Assembly: GCA_003248775.1 (NCBI GenBank) | Contig: QFQX01000002.1 | Coordinates: 152,838-216,837 of the forward strand | Source of the DNA: Shinella sp. | GTDB taxonomy: Bacteria > Pseudomonadota > Alphaproteobacteria > Rhizobiales > Rhizobiaceae | Reading direction: 5' to 3' | Length of the DNA stretch: 64,000 bases | In this document: in pieces, positions 18,482 through 28,800 of the stretch | Layout: each line of letters begins with the position of its first letter | Position numbering within the stretch: the first letter of the stretch is position 1 | Translations under genes and position numbers: made by a program | Notes under the pieces: generated by a model | What the model saw: only the letters and a program-made list of their open reading frames with translations | Database searches by the model: none | Told to the model about the DNA's origin: nothing

Positions 18482-19780
18482 TCATTTCGTGACAGCTTCG
18501 GCTCGGATATCGGCGACCTTGCGCGCAAGATCCGGCCACGGGGCGAGATCGGTGCGCTTGTCACGCAGATAGCCGGCAATGGCCGCGATTTCCTCGTCGG
18601 AGAGCGCATTGCGGAAGGCAGGCATCACCACACCCTTGGTCCCGTTCACGGCATTCACGCCGTCGAGGATGACATGGATGAGGTTGGTCGGATCGCCGAG
18701 CCGGGTGGCCGAATTGATCGCCAGATCGGGGCGGCCCTCGATCACGCTGGTGGCGTTGTAATGACAGGAAGCACAGGCGGTCGCGTAAAGGCGTTCGCCG
18801 AGATCCTTGCGATAGGTAGGATCAGGCCGCCCTGCCTCGAGGCTCGCCTGCACAATCGGGTTCTGGGCCGGATCGCTGTCCGGTGCGCCGACAACATCGC
18901 CAAGATAGGCACCGATCGCTTCGAGATCGCTCTTCGGCAATTCCCTGAGACCGGCATGCACCACGGGCCCCATCGGTCCGGCGGCAATGCCGTGATAGGT
19001 GCCGGAACCGGTTTCAAGATATTGGGTGAATTCTGCCGCACTCCACGGCACGGCGGAGGGGTTGGCGGCAGTCAGTGCCGGAGCAAGCCACTTGTCAATC
19101 GAAGCGCCGGCATATTCGGCCGTCTTCATTTCAGCACCCACCGCGTTGCGGGGCGTATGACAGGCTCCACAGTGAGAGACACCCTCGGCGAGATAGGCGC
19201 CGCGGTTCCACTGGTCCGATTTGGCGGGATCATGCTCATAGCGGCCGAAATTGACGAAGAGCAGCTTCCAGCCGGCCTGCAGGATACGCTGGTTGAGCGG
19301 GAAGGGAATGGAGTTTTCCTTCGTCTCTTCCTTCACCGGCGCAATGTCGGCCATGATATAAGCATAGATCGCGTCGACATCCTCGTCGGTCATCTTGGTG
19401 AAGTGATCGAAGGGGAAGGCCGGGAGGAGATGGCTACCCTGGCGATTGACGCCATCATGCATGGCGCGGCGGAAGGCCTCGGGCGACCAGGTGCCGATGC
19501 CCGTCTCCGGATCGGGCGTAATGTTGGAGGCGTAGATCGTGCCGAATTCGGTCTCGATCGGATAGTTTCCGGCATAGGGCTCACCGCCCTGTGCGGTATG
19601 ACAGGTGGAACAGTATCCCGCTGCAGCGAGAACACGTCCCTTTTCGATCGTTGCGGTATCGAACTTCGGGCGTTCGTCCGCGGACATCGCGGCGATCGGC
19701 GAGTGATAGGCATACATGCCGAACCCGATCAGAACAACGATGGCGATGGCAACGATTGCGGAAAGGACGGATTTGAGCAT
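18482..19780 (-). CDS. Membrane-anchored triheme cytochrome c
   Basis: The 432-residue protein begins with one membrane segment (MLKSVLSAIVAIAIVVLIGFG) and carries three CxxCH heme sites: CSTCH (about residue 58), CGACH (about 200) and CASCH (about 330). This is the pattern of cytochrome subunits of alcohol/aldehyde dehydrogenases and of IorAB-type hydroxylases, which transfer electrons to ubiquinone or the respiratory chain. I chose the ATG at 19780 because upstream in-frame codons to 19822 would put charged residues before the membrane anchor. It is the first gene of the leftward operon with the 2Fe-2S and molybdenum subunits. Confidence 0.88.
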   Translation of the reverse strand: MLKSVLSAIVAIAIVVLIGFGMYAYHSPIAAMSADERPKFDTATIEKGRVLAAAGYCSTCHTAQGGEPYAGNYPIETEFGTIYASNITPDPETGIGTWSPEAFRRAMHDGVNRQGSHLLPAFPFDHFTKMTDEDVDAIYAYIMADIAPVKEETKENSIPFPLNQRILQAGWKLLFVNFGRYEHDPAKSDQWNRGAYLAEGVSHCGACHTPRNAVGAEMKTAEYAGASIDKWLAPALTAANPSAVPWSAAEFTQYLETGSGTYHGIAAGPMGPVVHAGLRELPKSDLEAIGAYLGDVVGAPDSDPAQNPIVQASLEAGRPDPTYRKDLGERLYATACASCHYNATSVIEGRPDLAINSATRLGDPTNLIHVILDGVNAVNGTKGVVMPAFRNALSDEEIAAIAGYLRDKRTDLAPWPDLARKVADIRAEAVTK

Positions 19781-19940
19781 GGGTGCATCAATCCTTATTT
19801 TTGGGAGGAACGAGCAGCGCATTTCCGCACTCTCGCAAGCTCTAAAATATCGCGCCCTTCCCCTGCGTCAAGTTGCCACGGAGAACCATTCTGTCGTCAA
19901 AAAATGAACGCTTGAAGATGAACGGCGAGGATCGATGTCC

Positions 19941-21437
19941 TCAGTCCAGCATCGGGAGCGCCACCCCGATAAACCGCCGCACCTCTCGCACGAGCCCGTT
20001 CAAGGGGCGGTCGTCACGATAATACGGCACACGGGCGCGTATCCGCCCGTGCAGAACCGCCGTCGCCGGGGCCGCCGGAGGCGTCTGCGGCTGGAGATCG
20101 AAAGCCTGTGCGGCCGCAAGCAGTTCGATTGCGATCACCGTTTCAAGATTGGCAATGATGGCAAGAGACTTGTCCGCGGCCGGTGTCGCATGAGTCAGGA
20201 TATCCTCCTGCAAGGCGGAGGTAATGCCGCCATCGAGGCTTGCCGGTGCTGCAAGCCGGCGGTTTTCCGCCACCAGCGCCGCCGCCGTATACTGGATGAT
20301 CATGAAGCCGGAGCACACGCCGTTGTCCGCCGCAAGAAACGCCGGCAGGCCACTGACCAGCGGGTTGACCAGCCGGTCGATCCGTCGTTCCGAGATTGCC
20401 GCGAGTTCGGCAGCCGCGACAGCGAGCGCATCCATGGCAAGACCGAGTGCTGCCCCCACCGCATGGGCCTGCGAATGCACCTCGGGCGCGGGAGCGCTTC
20501 CAGCGACGACCGGGTTGTCCGTGACGCTGGAAAGCTCCCGATCCACGACTTCCGCAACCTGCGCGAAGGCATCTCGCACGGCACCGTGTATCTGCGGGAC
20601 CGCGCGCAGGCTCAAGGGATCCTGCGTCCGGCTGCCGGCGGATTGTTTCAACCGTTCGCTACCGTCGAGCCAGCGCCGCAGATTGACACCGACCGTCTGC
20701 AATCCCGGAGAAGTGCGAAGAGCAAGGGGCATGGCCGCGAATGGGTCCGCCTGCGCTCCGAGGTTTTCATAGGTCAGCGCTGCCGCCGCATCCGCCCATT
20801 CCAGAAGCCTTTCCATACGGGCAAGCGCCAGCGAGGCAAGACCGGTCGCACAAGGCGTGCCGTTGACAAGGCTCAGCCCTTCCTTGGCCAGCGGCACGAG
20901 CGGCTTCAGTCCGGCGCGGACAAGGGCTTCCCGCCCGGTCATGGTGACGCCGCCATGCCGCGCCTCCCCTTCGCCGATCAAAACCGTGCCGATGGCAGCG
21001 GCGTGGGTAAGATAGCCGACCGAACCGCGAGCCGGGATAACAGGCAGGATGTCGCCGTTCAGCACGGTCAGTAGGGCCTCGACCGTCTCCCGGCGAACGC
21101 CGGAATAGCCATGGGCGAAATTGGCGATCTGCGCGGCCATGACAGCGCGGGTCTCGGCCTTGCCGAGCGGATCGCCGACGCCGCACGCATGACTGAGGAG
21201 GATGTGTCGCGACAGCGCCTTCTGCTGGCTTTCATCGATAACGACATCGCAAAGGGCACCCACACCGGTATTGATGCCATAGCCGCGAATACCGTTTGTC
21301 ACGAGCGCATCGGTGATCTCCCGCGCATGCTCGATGCGTCGCCATGCGGCATGGGACAGCTGCAAGTTCGCGCCACCGGCAACGGCCGCAATCTCCCGCC
21401 ATGTCAGGGGGCCATCGAGAATGACGGTCTCACTCAT
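19941..21437 (-). CDS. Aromatic/histidine ammonia-lyase homologue lacking the MIO tripeptide
   Basis: The 498-residue protein aligns over its whole length with histidine ammonia-lyase and keeps Tyr53 (YGINTGVG), His83 (LSHACGVG), the NGT asparagine (Asn192) and the SLR arginine (Arg278). The catalytic Ala-Ser-Gly at HutH positions 142-144, which cyclises to the MIO electrophile, is absent: GSVG is followed by YLTHAAAIG, and the loop is three residues shorter. The active-site tyrosine equivalent to HutH Tyr280 is Leu (QDPLSLR). A normal MIO lyase reaction is therefore not expected. It could be a repurposed enzyme, a non-catalytic binding protein or a different chemistry. It ends a leftward group with a desaturase and a PhnD-like protein. 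AAGGAA precedes the ATG. Confidence 0.85.
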   Translation of the reverse strand: MSETVILDGPLTWREIAAVAGGANLQLSHAAWRRIEHAREITDALVTNGIRGYGINTGVGALCDVVIDESQQKALSRHILLSHACGVGDPLGKAETRAVMAAQIANFAHGYSGVRRETVEALLTVLNGDILPVIPARGSVGYLTHAAAIGTVLIGEGEARHGGVTMTGREALVRAGLKPLVPLAKEGLSLVNGTPCATGLASLALARMERLLEWADAAAALTYENLGAQADPFAAMPLALRTSPGLQTVGVNLRRWLDGSERLKQSAGSRTQDPLSLRAVPQIHGAVRDAFAQVAEVVDRELSSVTDNPVVAGSAPAPEVHSQAHAVGAALGLAMDALAVAAAELAAISERRIDRLVNPLVSGLPAFLAADNGVCSGFMIIQYTAAALVAENRRLAAPASLDGGITSALQEDILTHATPAADKSLAIIANLETVIAIELLAAAQAFDLQPQTPPAAPATAVLHGRIRARVPYYRDDRPLNGLVREVRRFIGVALPMLD

Positions 21438-21497
21438 CAGGGAGTTCCTTTTACAGGCAGGTGACCGACCGCCAGATAAGCCCGGCGTGTCAGGTGT

Positions 21498-22424
21498 TCA
21501 GGGATGGTGCGGATGTCGCGGATCATGATGCGGTGTCAGCAGATAACGGCGGGCAACGTCGAGATAACCATCATAAAGCAGCCCGCCGTTCAGCGCGACC
21601 AGCGCCTCGCGGTCGCGGCGATAGAGAGCCGGAATGTGGTACCACGGAACGCCCGGGCGTTCGTGGTGCAGCACATGCAGGTTGTTGTAGAGAAACAGCA
21701 GGCCGAATAGCGGGCTGTTCTCCACAATTGCGGTGCGTTCTTCGTAACTGTCGGCATAGCGATGCTCGGCATAGGAACGCAGCCGGCTCAAGGCAGCACC
21801 GGCATAGACGAAGCCGAGAAAATAGAGCCAGAACGGCATGCCACAGATGTAGAGAACCCAGAAAAGCACCGCCGCCACGCCAAGCCCGTGACGGAGCCAG
21901 ATCATCCCGCGCTGCCGGTCGCCACGAAGGATCATCAGCGCCTCCTGCGTCAGGAAGACGAAAAGCATGACCGCCGGTCCGATGGTCATGCGCCCGAGAA
22001 GGGTTGTGTTCCAGCGAGAAAGCGTCTGCCCGACCGAACCCATCGCGTTCCATGCGACCTGGGTGAAATAGTAGGATTCCGGGTCTTCTATAGGGTCGGT
22101 CAGATACTCGTCTCGGTGATGGACGAGATGGCTTTCCTTGTAAATCGCATAGGGAAGCCATAGCGAGATCGGTGGCCAGCCGATCGCATCGTTGATCCGT
22201 TGATTGCGCGTCGGGTGTCCGTGGATCACCTCATGCTGCAATGAGCCCTGCCATGCAATCAGCCAGGCGCCGATTGCGGCAACCAGCAGAATCGGCAGCG
22301 ATTGCCACCACCATGTCACGGCCAGAAACCCGCCATAGATAACGACCGCCAACAGGACTGTTGGCCATTCGATACGGGAAACCGGCAGCAGAGACTGAAC
22401 GGACGAAGTTCGATTTTCCGGCAT
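21498..22424 (-). CDS. Membrane fatty-acid desaturase-family di-iron enzyme
   Basis: The 308-residue integral membrane protein has three histidine boxes, HEVIHGH, HLVHH and HVLHH, which bind the two irons of the desaturase/hydroxylase superfamily, and several hydrophobic stretches. The family introduces double bonds or hydroxyl groups into acyl chains or other hydrophobic compounds using O2. The sequence NNLHVLHHERPGVPWYHIP is the common third-box context. Substrate is unknown. It lies 60 bp upstream of the lyase homologue and 90 bp downstream of the PhnD-like gene, all on the same strand. A palindrome TTCTGCAGAA at 22478-22487 lies in the AT-rich spacer just upstream. Confidence 0.85.
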   Translation of the reverse strand: MPENRTSSVQSLLPVSRIEWPTVLLAVVIYGGFLAVTWWWQSLPILLVAAIGAWLIAWQGSLQHEVIHGHPTRNQRINDAIGWPPISLWLPYAIYKESHLVHHRDEYLTDPIEDPESYYFTQVAWNAMGSVGQTLSRWNTTLLGRMTIGPAVMLFVFLTQEALMILRGDRQRGMIWLRHGLGVAAVLFWVLYICGMPFWLYFLGFVYAGAALSRLRSYAEHRYADSYEERTAIVENSPLFGLLFLYNNLHVLHHERPGVPWYHIPALYRRDREALVALNGGLLYDGYLDVARRYLLTPHHDPRHPHHP

Positions 22425-22514
22425 GGAGAACTCCAGAAATGTGCCGAGGCGACAGGCGGAAAGATAATTTATATATATTCTGCAGAAAATATAGCATTCC
22501 TTGAGGGACGCCCG

Positions 22515-23369
22515 TCAGCCAAGCTCAGGATATCCCATGGAGCGGGCCTCCTCTTCGAACACCAGCAGCCGGCCATAATCGGCATCGGAGAGGATCACGA
22601 TATCGCGCAGAGCAAGCGTTTCGCGAACTTCGTCCATGGCCGGATCGACAAGGGCTGCGCGCAACACCCGGCGTATCGCCTCCACCTCCTCATCAGAAGC
22701 GCTCGCCCTGGTGATGAACGGCAGGCTGGGCCCCGATGGGGTGCGTGCGAAAACACGAACACCTGCGAGCCGGTCCGGAGCAAACCGCTGGAGATTTCCA
22801 TAGGTAACGCAATCGATCGCTGCGACATCGGCAGCACCCGCCGCAACGGCCGCGACGCTGGCAATGTGCCCGCCGGTTTCGACCACGGCGGAGAAAAAAC
22901 ACCCGTCTTGAGCGAAAGGAGCGACCGCCCGGCGAAACAGGTTCATGCCGGAATTGCTGTCGCGGCTGTTGATCGCGGCAGTGGCACCGCGGAGGTTTTC
23001 CAGCGAACCGACGGGATCGTCCGCGCGAACGATGATGAAGCTGCAGGCATCGGGGCCATCGCAGCCGGGAAGGGCATAACTCGGAGTGGCGACGAGGCGC
23101 ACACGACCGCGCAGGCTGTGCATGTAGGGGTAACCGCATGTCTGGGCGAACAGGAGGCAGGGATCAGACCAGATTTCGTTGTAGGCGAGATCGGCGTTCA
23201 GGGCGTCGGGAGCGCCATCGATCCCCTGCTGTCGAAGCCCGTCGCGCAGGAAACGCCACAGCGCGCCGTTTGCCTCGGCAATCGGTGCCGGACTGGCATA
23301 CATGGCAAGGCTTGCGGTCCGCACACCGCCATACCCTTCGATCCGCGGATAATACCGCTCGACCTGCAT
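22515..23369 (-). CDS. PhnD-like phosphate/phosphonate-type substrate-binding protein without signal peptide
   Basis: The 284-residue protein has the periplasmic-binding-protein type 2 fold of the PhnD family. NEIWSDPCLLFAQTCGYPYM near residue 65 and LRGATAAINSRDSNSGMN near residue 125 are family-typical, as is GAADVAAIDCVTYG. There is no recognisable N-terminal signal sequence, so unlike true ABC receptors it may act in the cytoplasm or bind a non-phosphonate ligand. Many stand-alone members of this type occur without permease genes, as here. It starts the leftward group with the desaturase and the lyase homologue. The start is uncertain; an ATG 22 codons later is also possible. Confidence 0.75.
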   Translation of the reverse strand: MQVERYYPRIEGYGGVRTASLAMYASPAPIAEANGALWRFLRDGLRQQGIDGAPDALNADLAYNEIWSDPCLLFAQTCGYPYMHSLRGRVRLVATPSYALPGCDGPDACSFIIVRADDPVGSLENLRGATAAINSRDSNSGMNLFRRAVAPFAQDGCFFSAVVETGGHIASVAAVAAGAADVAAIDCVTYGNLQRFAPDRLAGVRVFARTPSGPSLPFITRASASDEEVEAIRRVLRAALVDPAMDEVRETLALRDIVILSDADYGRLLVFEEEARSMGYPELG

Positions 23370-23405
23370 GCCCTGACGCCACCCCGCAGCTTGACACCCT
23401 GAATA

Positions 23406-23415
23406 TGTCTATACA
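23406..23415. promoter_or_regulatory. Candidate GntR/HutC-type operator
   Basis: TGTCTATACA contains GTCTATAC, which fits the GT-N-TA-N-AC core recognised by HutC-subfamily GntR regulators, including PhnF-type proteins. It lies 36 bp upstream of the PhnD-like gene and about 170 bp before the divergent glycosyltransferase gene. No GntR regulator gene is present in the window, so the protein would be encoded elsewhere. A 10-bp match can occur by chance. Confidence 0.35.
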
Positions 23416-23585
23416 AATCACACAAGTTCATTCTGCCGGAAAGGCGGATTTTCCGGTTTCCAGGATGTTTTCCAGACCTTGTGACATGCCTAGGGCAAGC
23501 TTCGTCGGTTAACGGTGGGGAGTTTTTATCGAGTCGTTGGCAACGCCGGCCATCAGGGCCGGCCATATACGGGATGTTCAGGATC

Positions 23586-25625
23586 ATGAATGATCTATCG
23601 GCCTCGAAATCCATTTCAGCGCTTGCCGGCATGCTGGAGCTTGCCCGCACCCAGAAGCTGGCGTTCAACGATCTCTTCCAGTTTGCCGAAAGCAGAAGCG
23701 CGGCGGGACTGAAGGCCGAGGCAGCCGAGATCTACAAGAGCTGGATCGCCTTCAACGAGGGGCATCCCTTCCTCCATCTCGTCTATTTCAACTACTCCGT
23801 GACGCTCCGCCAGCTCGGCGATATCCCGGGCTCCATCCATGCGCTCAGAGCCTGCCTGAAGATCGATCCAAAGTTTGGCCCCGCACACATCAACCTCGGG
23901 CGCGCCTTCGAGGACGCCGGCATCGCCACCCAGGCGATCCAGCAATGGCGCACCCTGGTGGAACTCACCTCCGACAGCACGGCGGAACGGATTTCCCATC
24001 GCCTCATGGCTCTCCAGCACATCGGCCGCGTCATGGAAAATGCCGGCCTGCTGGAAGAAGCCGAGACGGCCCTCTGGCAGGCCATGGAACTGCGGCCCGA
24101 CAAGACTGAAGCCGGCCAGCACTGGAGCGCCGTCAGGCAGCGCCTGTGCACGTGGCCGATACTGGCTTCCTCGGACCATGTTTCCAAGCGGCAGCAGATC
24201 GATTCCATGTCGCCGCTGGCGCTTGCCTGTTTCTCTGACGATCCGCTGTTCCAGCTCGCACGCGCATATCGCTACAACAAGTCCTTCGTCGGACGCCCTG
24301 ATATCAGCGGTTTCCCGCGCAAGGCTCCGCAGCGGAAAGTCGGTACCGGCCAGCGCCTGCGCGTCGGCTACGTATCGTCCGATCTCAGAGACCATGCTGT
24401 CGGCTTTGCGCTGCGCGAGGTGCTGGAACTGCACGACAAGGAAAGCGTCGAAATCTACGCCTATTATTGCGGCGATCCCGCGCCGAACGACGCAACGCAG
24501 GCCCGCATGAAGAAAGCAGTCGATTGCTGGCGCGATATCGCCATGCTCGGCGATGCGGAAGCGGCACGACAGATCGCCAGCGACGACATCGACATCCTCA
24601 TCGACGTCAACGGCTACACCAAGAGTGCGCGAACGAAGATCTTCGCCTACCGCCCGGCGCCAGTCATCGTTAATTTCTGCGGCTATCCGGGCTCCATGGG
24701 CAGTCCGTTCCACCAGTACATGATTACCGACGGCCACATCGTCCCGCCGGAAAACGAGATCTACTACTCGGAAAAAGTGCTGCGCATCGACTGCTGCCAG
24801 CCCATCGATCGCCAGAGGGTGATCGCGGAAACGCCATCGCGTGCCGAAGCAGGCCTGCCAGAGGACGCCTTCGTCTTCGCCTGCTTCAACGGTATGCAGA
24901 AAATTACCGAAGACACCTTCGCCCAGTGGATGAAGATCCTCTCCACCACGCCGGGCAGCGTGCTCTGGCTCCTGAGTGGCAACGACAGCGCCGACCAGCG
25001 CCTGCGCAAGTCCGCGGAGGCTGCCGGCGTCGCACCCGAACGCCTCATCTTCGCGCCCAAGGCCCCGAACGCCCGACATCTCGCCCGCATTGCGGTCGCC
25101 GACCTGTTCCTCGACACCTTCCCCTATGGCGCCCATTCGACCGCGGCCGACGCGCTGACCGTCGGCCTGCCTGTGCTAACCTTCCCCGGCAAGAGCTTTG
25201 CAGCACGCTTCTGCCACAGCATCGTCGCGGCAGCCGGCATTCCGGATCTGATCTGCACTGATCCGGAAAACTACGTCGAAAAGGCAATTGGCTTTGCAAG
25301 GGATCCTTCAAGCCTCCGCCGCTTCAGGCAGGCCCTGAAGGATGCCCGCGAAACCAGCGTATTGCGTGACATCCCGGCCCTTGCCCGCCGTCTGGAAGAG
25401 CTTTTCTGGCAGATGCAGGCGGAATGCGAGTGCGGCGAAACGCCGGTGCCGGACCTGCGCAATCTCGATGTCTACTACGATATCGGCGCCGAACTCGTTC
25501 TGGAAAACATGTCCTTCACGGATGATGACGCCTACAGGCAGCGCTATCGCGACAAGCTGTCGGAATGGCACGATTTCTCGCCAATCCCGTACGACAATCG
25601 CCTCTGGACCGCTCCGGACGCCTGA
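23586..25625 (+). CDS. TPR-containing O-GlcNAc-transferase-like glycosyltransferase (GT41/SPINDLY family)
   Basis: The 679-residue cytoplasmic protein has about three TPR-like helical repeats in residues 40-200 and a GT41 catalytic region from about residue 258. GYVSSDLRDH (261-270) carries the histidine equivalent to human OGT His498. NGYTK (about 342), CGYPGSMG (about 365), CFNGMQK (about 435, with the OGT Lys842 equivalent) and DTFPYGAHSTAAD (about 511) are all conserved UDP-sugar-binding elements. It should transfer a sugar to Ser/Thr, or Asn, of proteins bound by the TPRs. The giant Ser/Thr-rich repeat protein starts 248 bp downstream on the same strand and is the obvious candidate substrate. 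An alternative ATG lies at 23574. Sugar donor is unknown. Confidence 0.88.
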   Translation: MNDLSASKSISALAGMLELARTQKLAFNDLFQFAESRSAAGLKAEAAEIYKSWIAFNEGHPFLHLVYFNYSVTLRQLGDIPGSIHALRACLKIDPKFGPAHINLGRAFEDAGIATQAIQQWRTLVELTSDSTAERISHRLMALQHIGRVMENAGLLEEAETALWQAMELRPDKTEAGQHWSAVRQRLCTWPILASSDHVSKRQQIDSMSPLALACFSDDPLFQLARAYRYNKSFVGRPDISGFPRKAPQRKVGTGQRLRVGYVSSDLRDHAVGFALREVLELHDKESVEIYAYYCGDPAPNDATQARMKKAVDCWRDIAMLGDAEAARQIASDDIDILIDVNGYTKSARTKIFAYRPAPVIVNFCGYPGSMGSPFHQYMITDGHIVPPENEIYYSEKVLRIDCCQPIDRQRVIAETPSRAEAGLPEDAFVFACFNGMQKITEDTFAQWMKILSTTPGSVLWLLSGNDSADQRLRKSAEAAGVAPERLIFAPKAPNARHLARIAVADLFLDTFPYGAHSTAADALTVGLPVLTFPGKSFAARFCHSIVAAAGIPDLICTDPENYVEKAIGFARDPSSLRRFRQALKDARETSVLRDIPALARRLEELFWQMQAECECGETPVPDLRNLDVYYDIGAELVLENMSFTDDDAYRQRYRDKLSEWHDFSPIPYDNRLWTAPDA

Positions 25626-25873
25626 GCGTTTTCTGCCAGCTCGCGCGATCCACGCATAACGGCAACATGGAGATTGTGCAGGATTATCGCGCCGGACCAA
25701 CTACAGGTTCAGGCAAGCCTGTCGCCTATAATTCCTTTAGCTAGGTAGAGTCTTGTCCGGCCAGCGGCATTTTCCGCAAGCCAGACCGGCGACGCCGGCC
25801 GCGGCCCTTCCGGGACGACTGTTCGTAAACTTTATTGATTTCGACAATCGGCTAACGCCAAAGGTTTTCTCGC
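25626..25873 (+). promoter_or_regulatory. Leader between the glycosyltransferase and the repeat protein
   Basis: This 248-bp spacer holds no gene that I can support. It contains a consensus -10 hexamer TATAAT at 25727-25732, but no convincing -35 box at the proper distance, so a promoter is only possible. A GC-rich inverted stretch around 25787-25805 could fold. AAAGG lies 9-10 bp before the ATG of the repeat protein. The two genes may be co-transcribed or the second may have its own promoter here. Confidence 0.3.
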
Positions 25874-28800
25874 ATGACCTCGACCATACCCTCGCTCAGC
25901 GTCACTCAGATCAGGTCTCTTTCTACTGCCGCAGTTGCGGCATGGAGCACGGAAGACGTGTCATTACTGTCGACACGACAGCTCGGCGCACTCTCCTCCG
26001 ATCAGATCGCGGCACTGGACACCGAGGACGTCGACGTCCTGAACTCCCAGCAATTGAGCGCGATCTCGCAAAGCGCCATTGTCGGGCTGACCTTTGAGCA
26101 ACTGGCCGTGCTCGACAAGTATGATGTCGAAAGCCTGACCTCCAAGCAGGTCGCAGCCCTCACCACGGCCCAGCTCAACGCCCTTACGACCGCCCAGGCC
26201 GAAGCCCTGACCTCGCTGCAGGTTTCAGCGCTCAGCTCGGCACAGATCGCGGCACTCGGCGTGGAGGATCTCGCGGAATTCTCGACTGCCGATATAGCCG
26301 CCATCAGTCAGAAGGCGATCTTCGGCCTCTCCACGGACGTGCTGGCATCGTTGACGACTGCCCAGATCGCAGCATTGAGCACGAGGGCCGTCTCTAGCCT
26401 GACCACCGACCAGATCGCGGCTCTCTCCACGAAGCAGGTGGCAGCCCTGACGACGGCCCAGATCGGGGTCCTCAAAGCCGCCCACCTTCAGGCTCTTGGC
26501 ACGAACGACATCGCTACCCTCTCGACCGCCCAGATCGCGGCGATCAGCACGAAGGCCCTTCCTGCCCTTTTCATCGAGCAGGTCGAAGCGATGTCGACGG
26601 CGCAGGTGGAAGCGCTCACGGCCGCGCAGGTCAAAACTCTGACATCCACCCATCTCGCCGCGCTGGGGACGGAAGATCTGGCCACATTTTCAACGGCCGA
26701 CATGGCGGCCATCACCGCCAAGGCCCTGGCCGGCCTGACGACCGATCAGATCGCGTCCCTTTCCACCAGCCAGATCGCCGCGCTGAGCACCAGCGGGGCC
26801 GCAGGCCTGTCGGCAGACCAGATTGCGGCACTTTCGACCGCGCAGGTTGACGCGCTGACCACCTCGCAGGTGAGAGTGCTGAGTTCGGGGCAGATCGCCG
26901 CACTCGGAGCCGACGATCTCGCGACATTCTCGACTGCTGAAATGGCGGCCATCAGCAATAAGGGCATAACGGGCCTCTCGGAAGATGCCATTGCATCCCT
27001 GACTTCCGGCCAGATCACAGCGCTGAGCACCAGCGCCGTCGCGAACCTGAAAGTGACGCAGATCGCGGCCCTCTCCACGGAGCAACTGGCGGCTCTCACC
27101 CCGACGCAGGTCAGTGTGCTCAAGGCCTCGCAGATGCTTGCGCTCGAAGCAGACGATATCGCCGCAATGAGCACAGCGCAGATTGCAGCGCTCAGCACCA
27201 GCGCGATTGCGAACCTCTCGGCTAATCAGGTTGCAGCGCTCTCGACGGCCCAGGTCGAAGTCCTGACGATCAATCAGGTGAAAGCGCTTGGTTCGGTCCA
27301 GCTTTCCGCGCTGGGGGCCGATGATCTCGCAACCTTCTCGCTCGCTGAAATCGCGACACTGACGAGCAAGGCGATATCGGGTCTTTCGACCGACGTCCTG
27401 GCTTCGCTTTCCACCAACCAGATCGCCGTGCTGAGCACCAGCGCCATTACGGGCCTTTCAACCGACCAGATCACGGCTCTGACAACAGCACAGGCCGAGG
27501 CGCTCACGGTGGGCCAGGTAGGATCGTTGAGTTCCCTGCAGATTGCAGCATTGGGTGCCGACGATCTTGCAATGTTTACGTCCGCGGAAATTGCCGCGAT
27601 CAGCTACAAGTCCGCGGCAGGTTTGGTGACGGACGCCATTGCCGCCCTCACCTCCAGCCAGATCGCCGCCCTGAGCACTACGACGATCGCCAACCTGACG
27701 ACAGACCAGATCGACGCCCTTTCCACCGCCCAACTGGCGGCACTGACGACAGCACAGATCGCTACACTCAGCGCAAAGCAGATCGCTGCATTCGGCACCG
27801 ACGGAATTGCATCCCTGTCCACAAGCCAGATCGCTGCCCTTAGCGCCAAGGCCGTTGCAGGCCTGAGCTCAGACCAGATTCAGGCATTATCCACGAACCA
27901 GGTTGAAAGTCTTTCCCCGACGCAGGTTGCGGCCCTCACCTCGCTGCAGCTCTCAGCATTGGAAACGGCCGACATCGCGACGTTCTCGACCGCCGATATC
28001 GCGGCAATCACTTCCTCTGCCATTTCGGGTCTGTCGTCGGAACTTATCGAGGCGCTTTCCACCCAGCAGATTGCAGCACTCAGCGCGATTTCCATCAAAG
28101 GCCTGAGCAGCGATCAGGTTGCCATGCTGTCTACTGCCCAGGTCGAGGCCCTTTCTCCAACCCAGGTTGCCGCCCTCACTTCGCTGCAACTGGCCGCACT
28201 GGAAACGGCCGACATCGCAACGTTCTCGACCGCCGATATCGCAGCAATCACCTCGACGGCGATTTCTGGATTGTCGACGAGCATCATTGCGGCGCTTTCC
28301 AGCGAACAGATTGCGGCCCTCAGCACAACCAGCATCAAGGGTCTGAGCACGCTGCAGATCGACGCCCTGAGCTCCAGCCAGGTGGCTGTTCTTTCGACCA
28401 AGCAATTGGCCGCACTCAGCTCCGCACAGGTCGCTTCGCTAAACACCGGTAATGTCACGGCATTGACCACCGAACAGCTTGCCGCTCTCGGAACCGCAGG
28501 CATCGCCGGATTGAGTACCCGGCAGATCGCTGCTCTGGAACCGGAGCAGATAGCCATCCTGAGCACGACCCAGCTTGCGGCACTGAGTTCCACCCAGATT
28601 GCAGCGCTCGGCACCGACGATCTCGCAGTACTGACGACCGCCCAGATTGCGGCGCTCAGCGCCTCCGGCGTTTCAGGCCTGACCACCAAGCAGATCGATG
28701 CACTCAGCAGCGACCAGATTGCGGCGCTTTCGACCAAGCAGATCGCGGCGCTCAGTTCCGATCAGATCGCCGCCCTCGATACGGGCGATATTCAGGCCTT

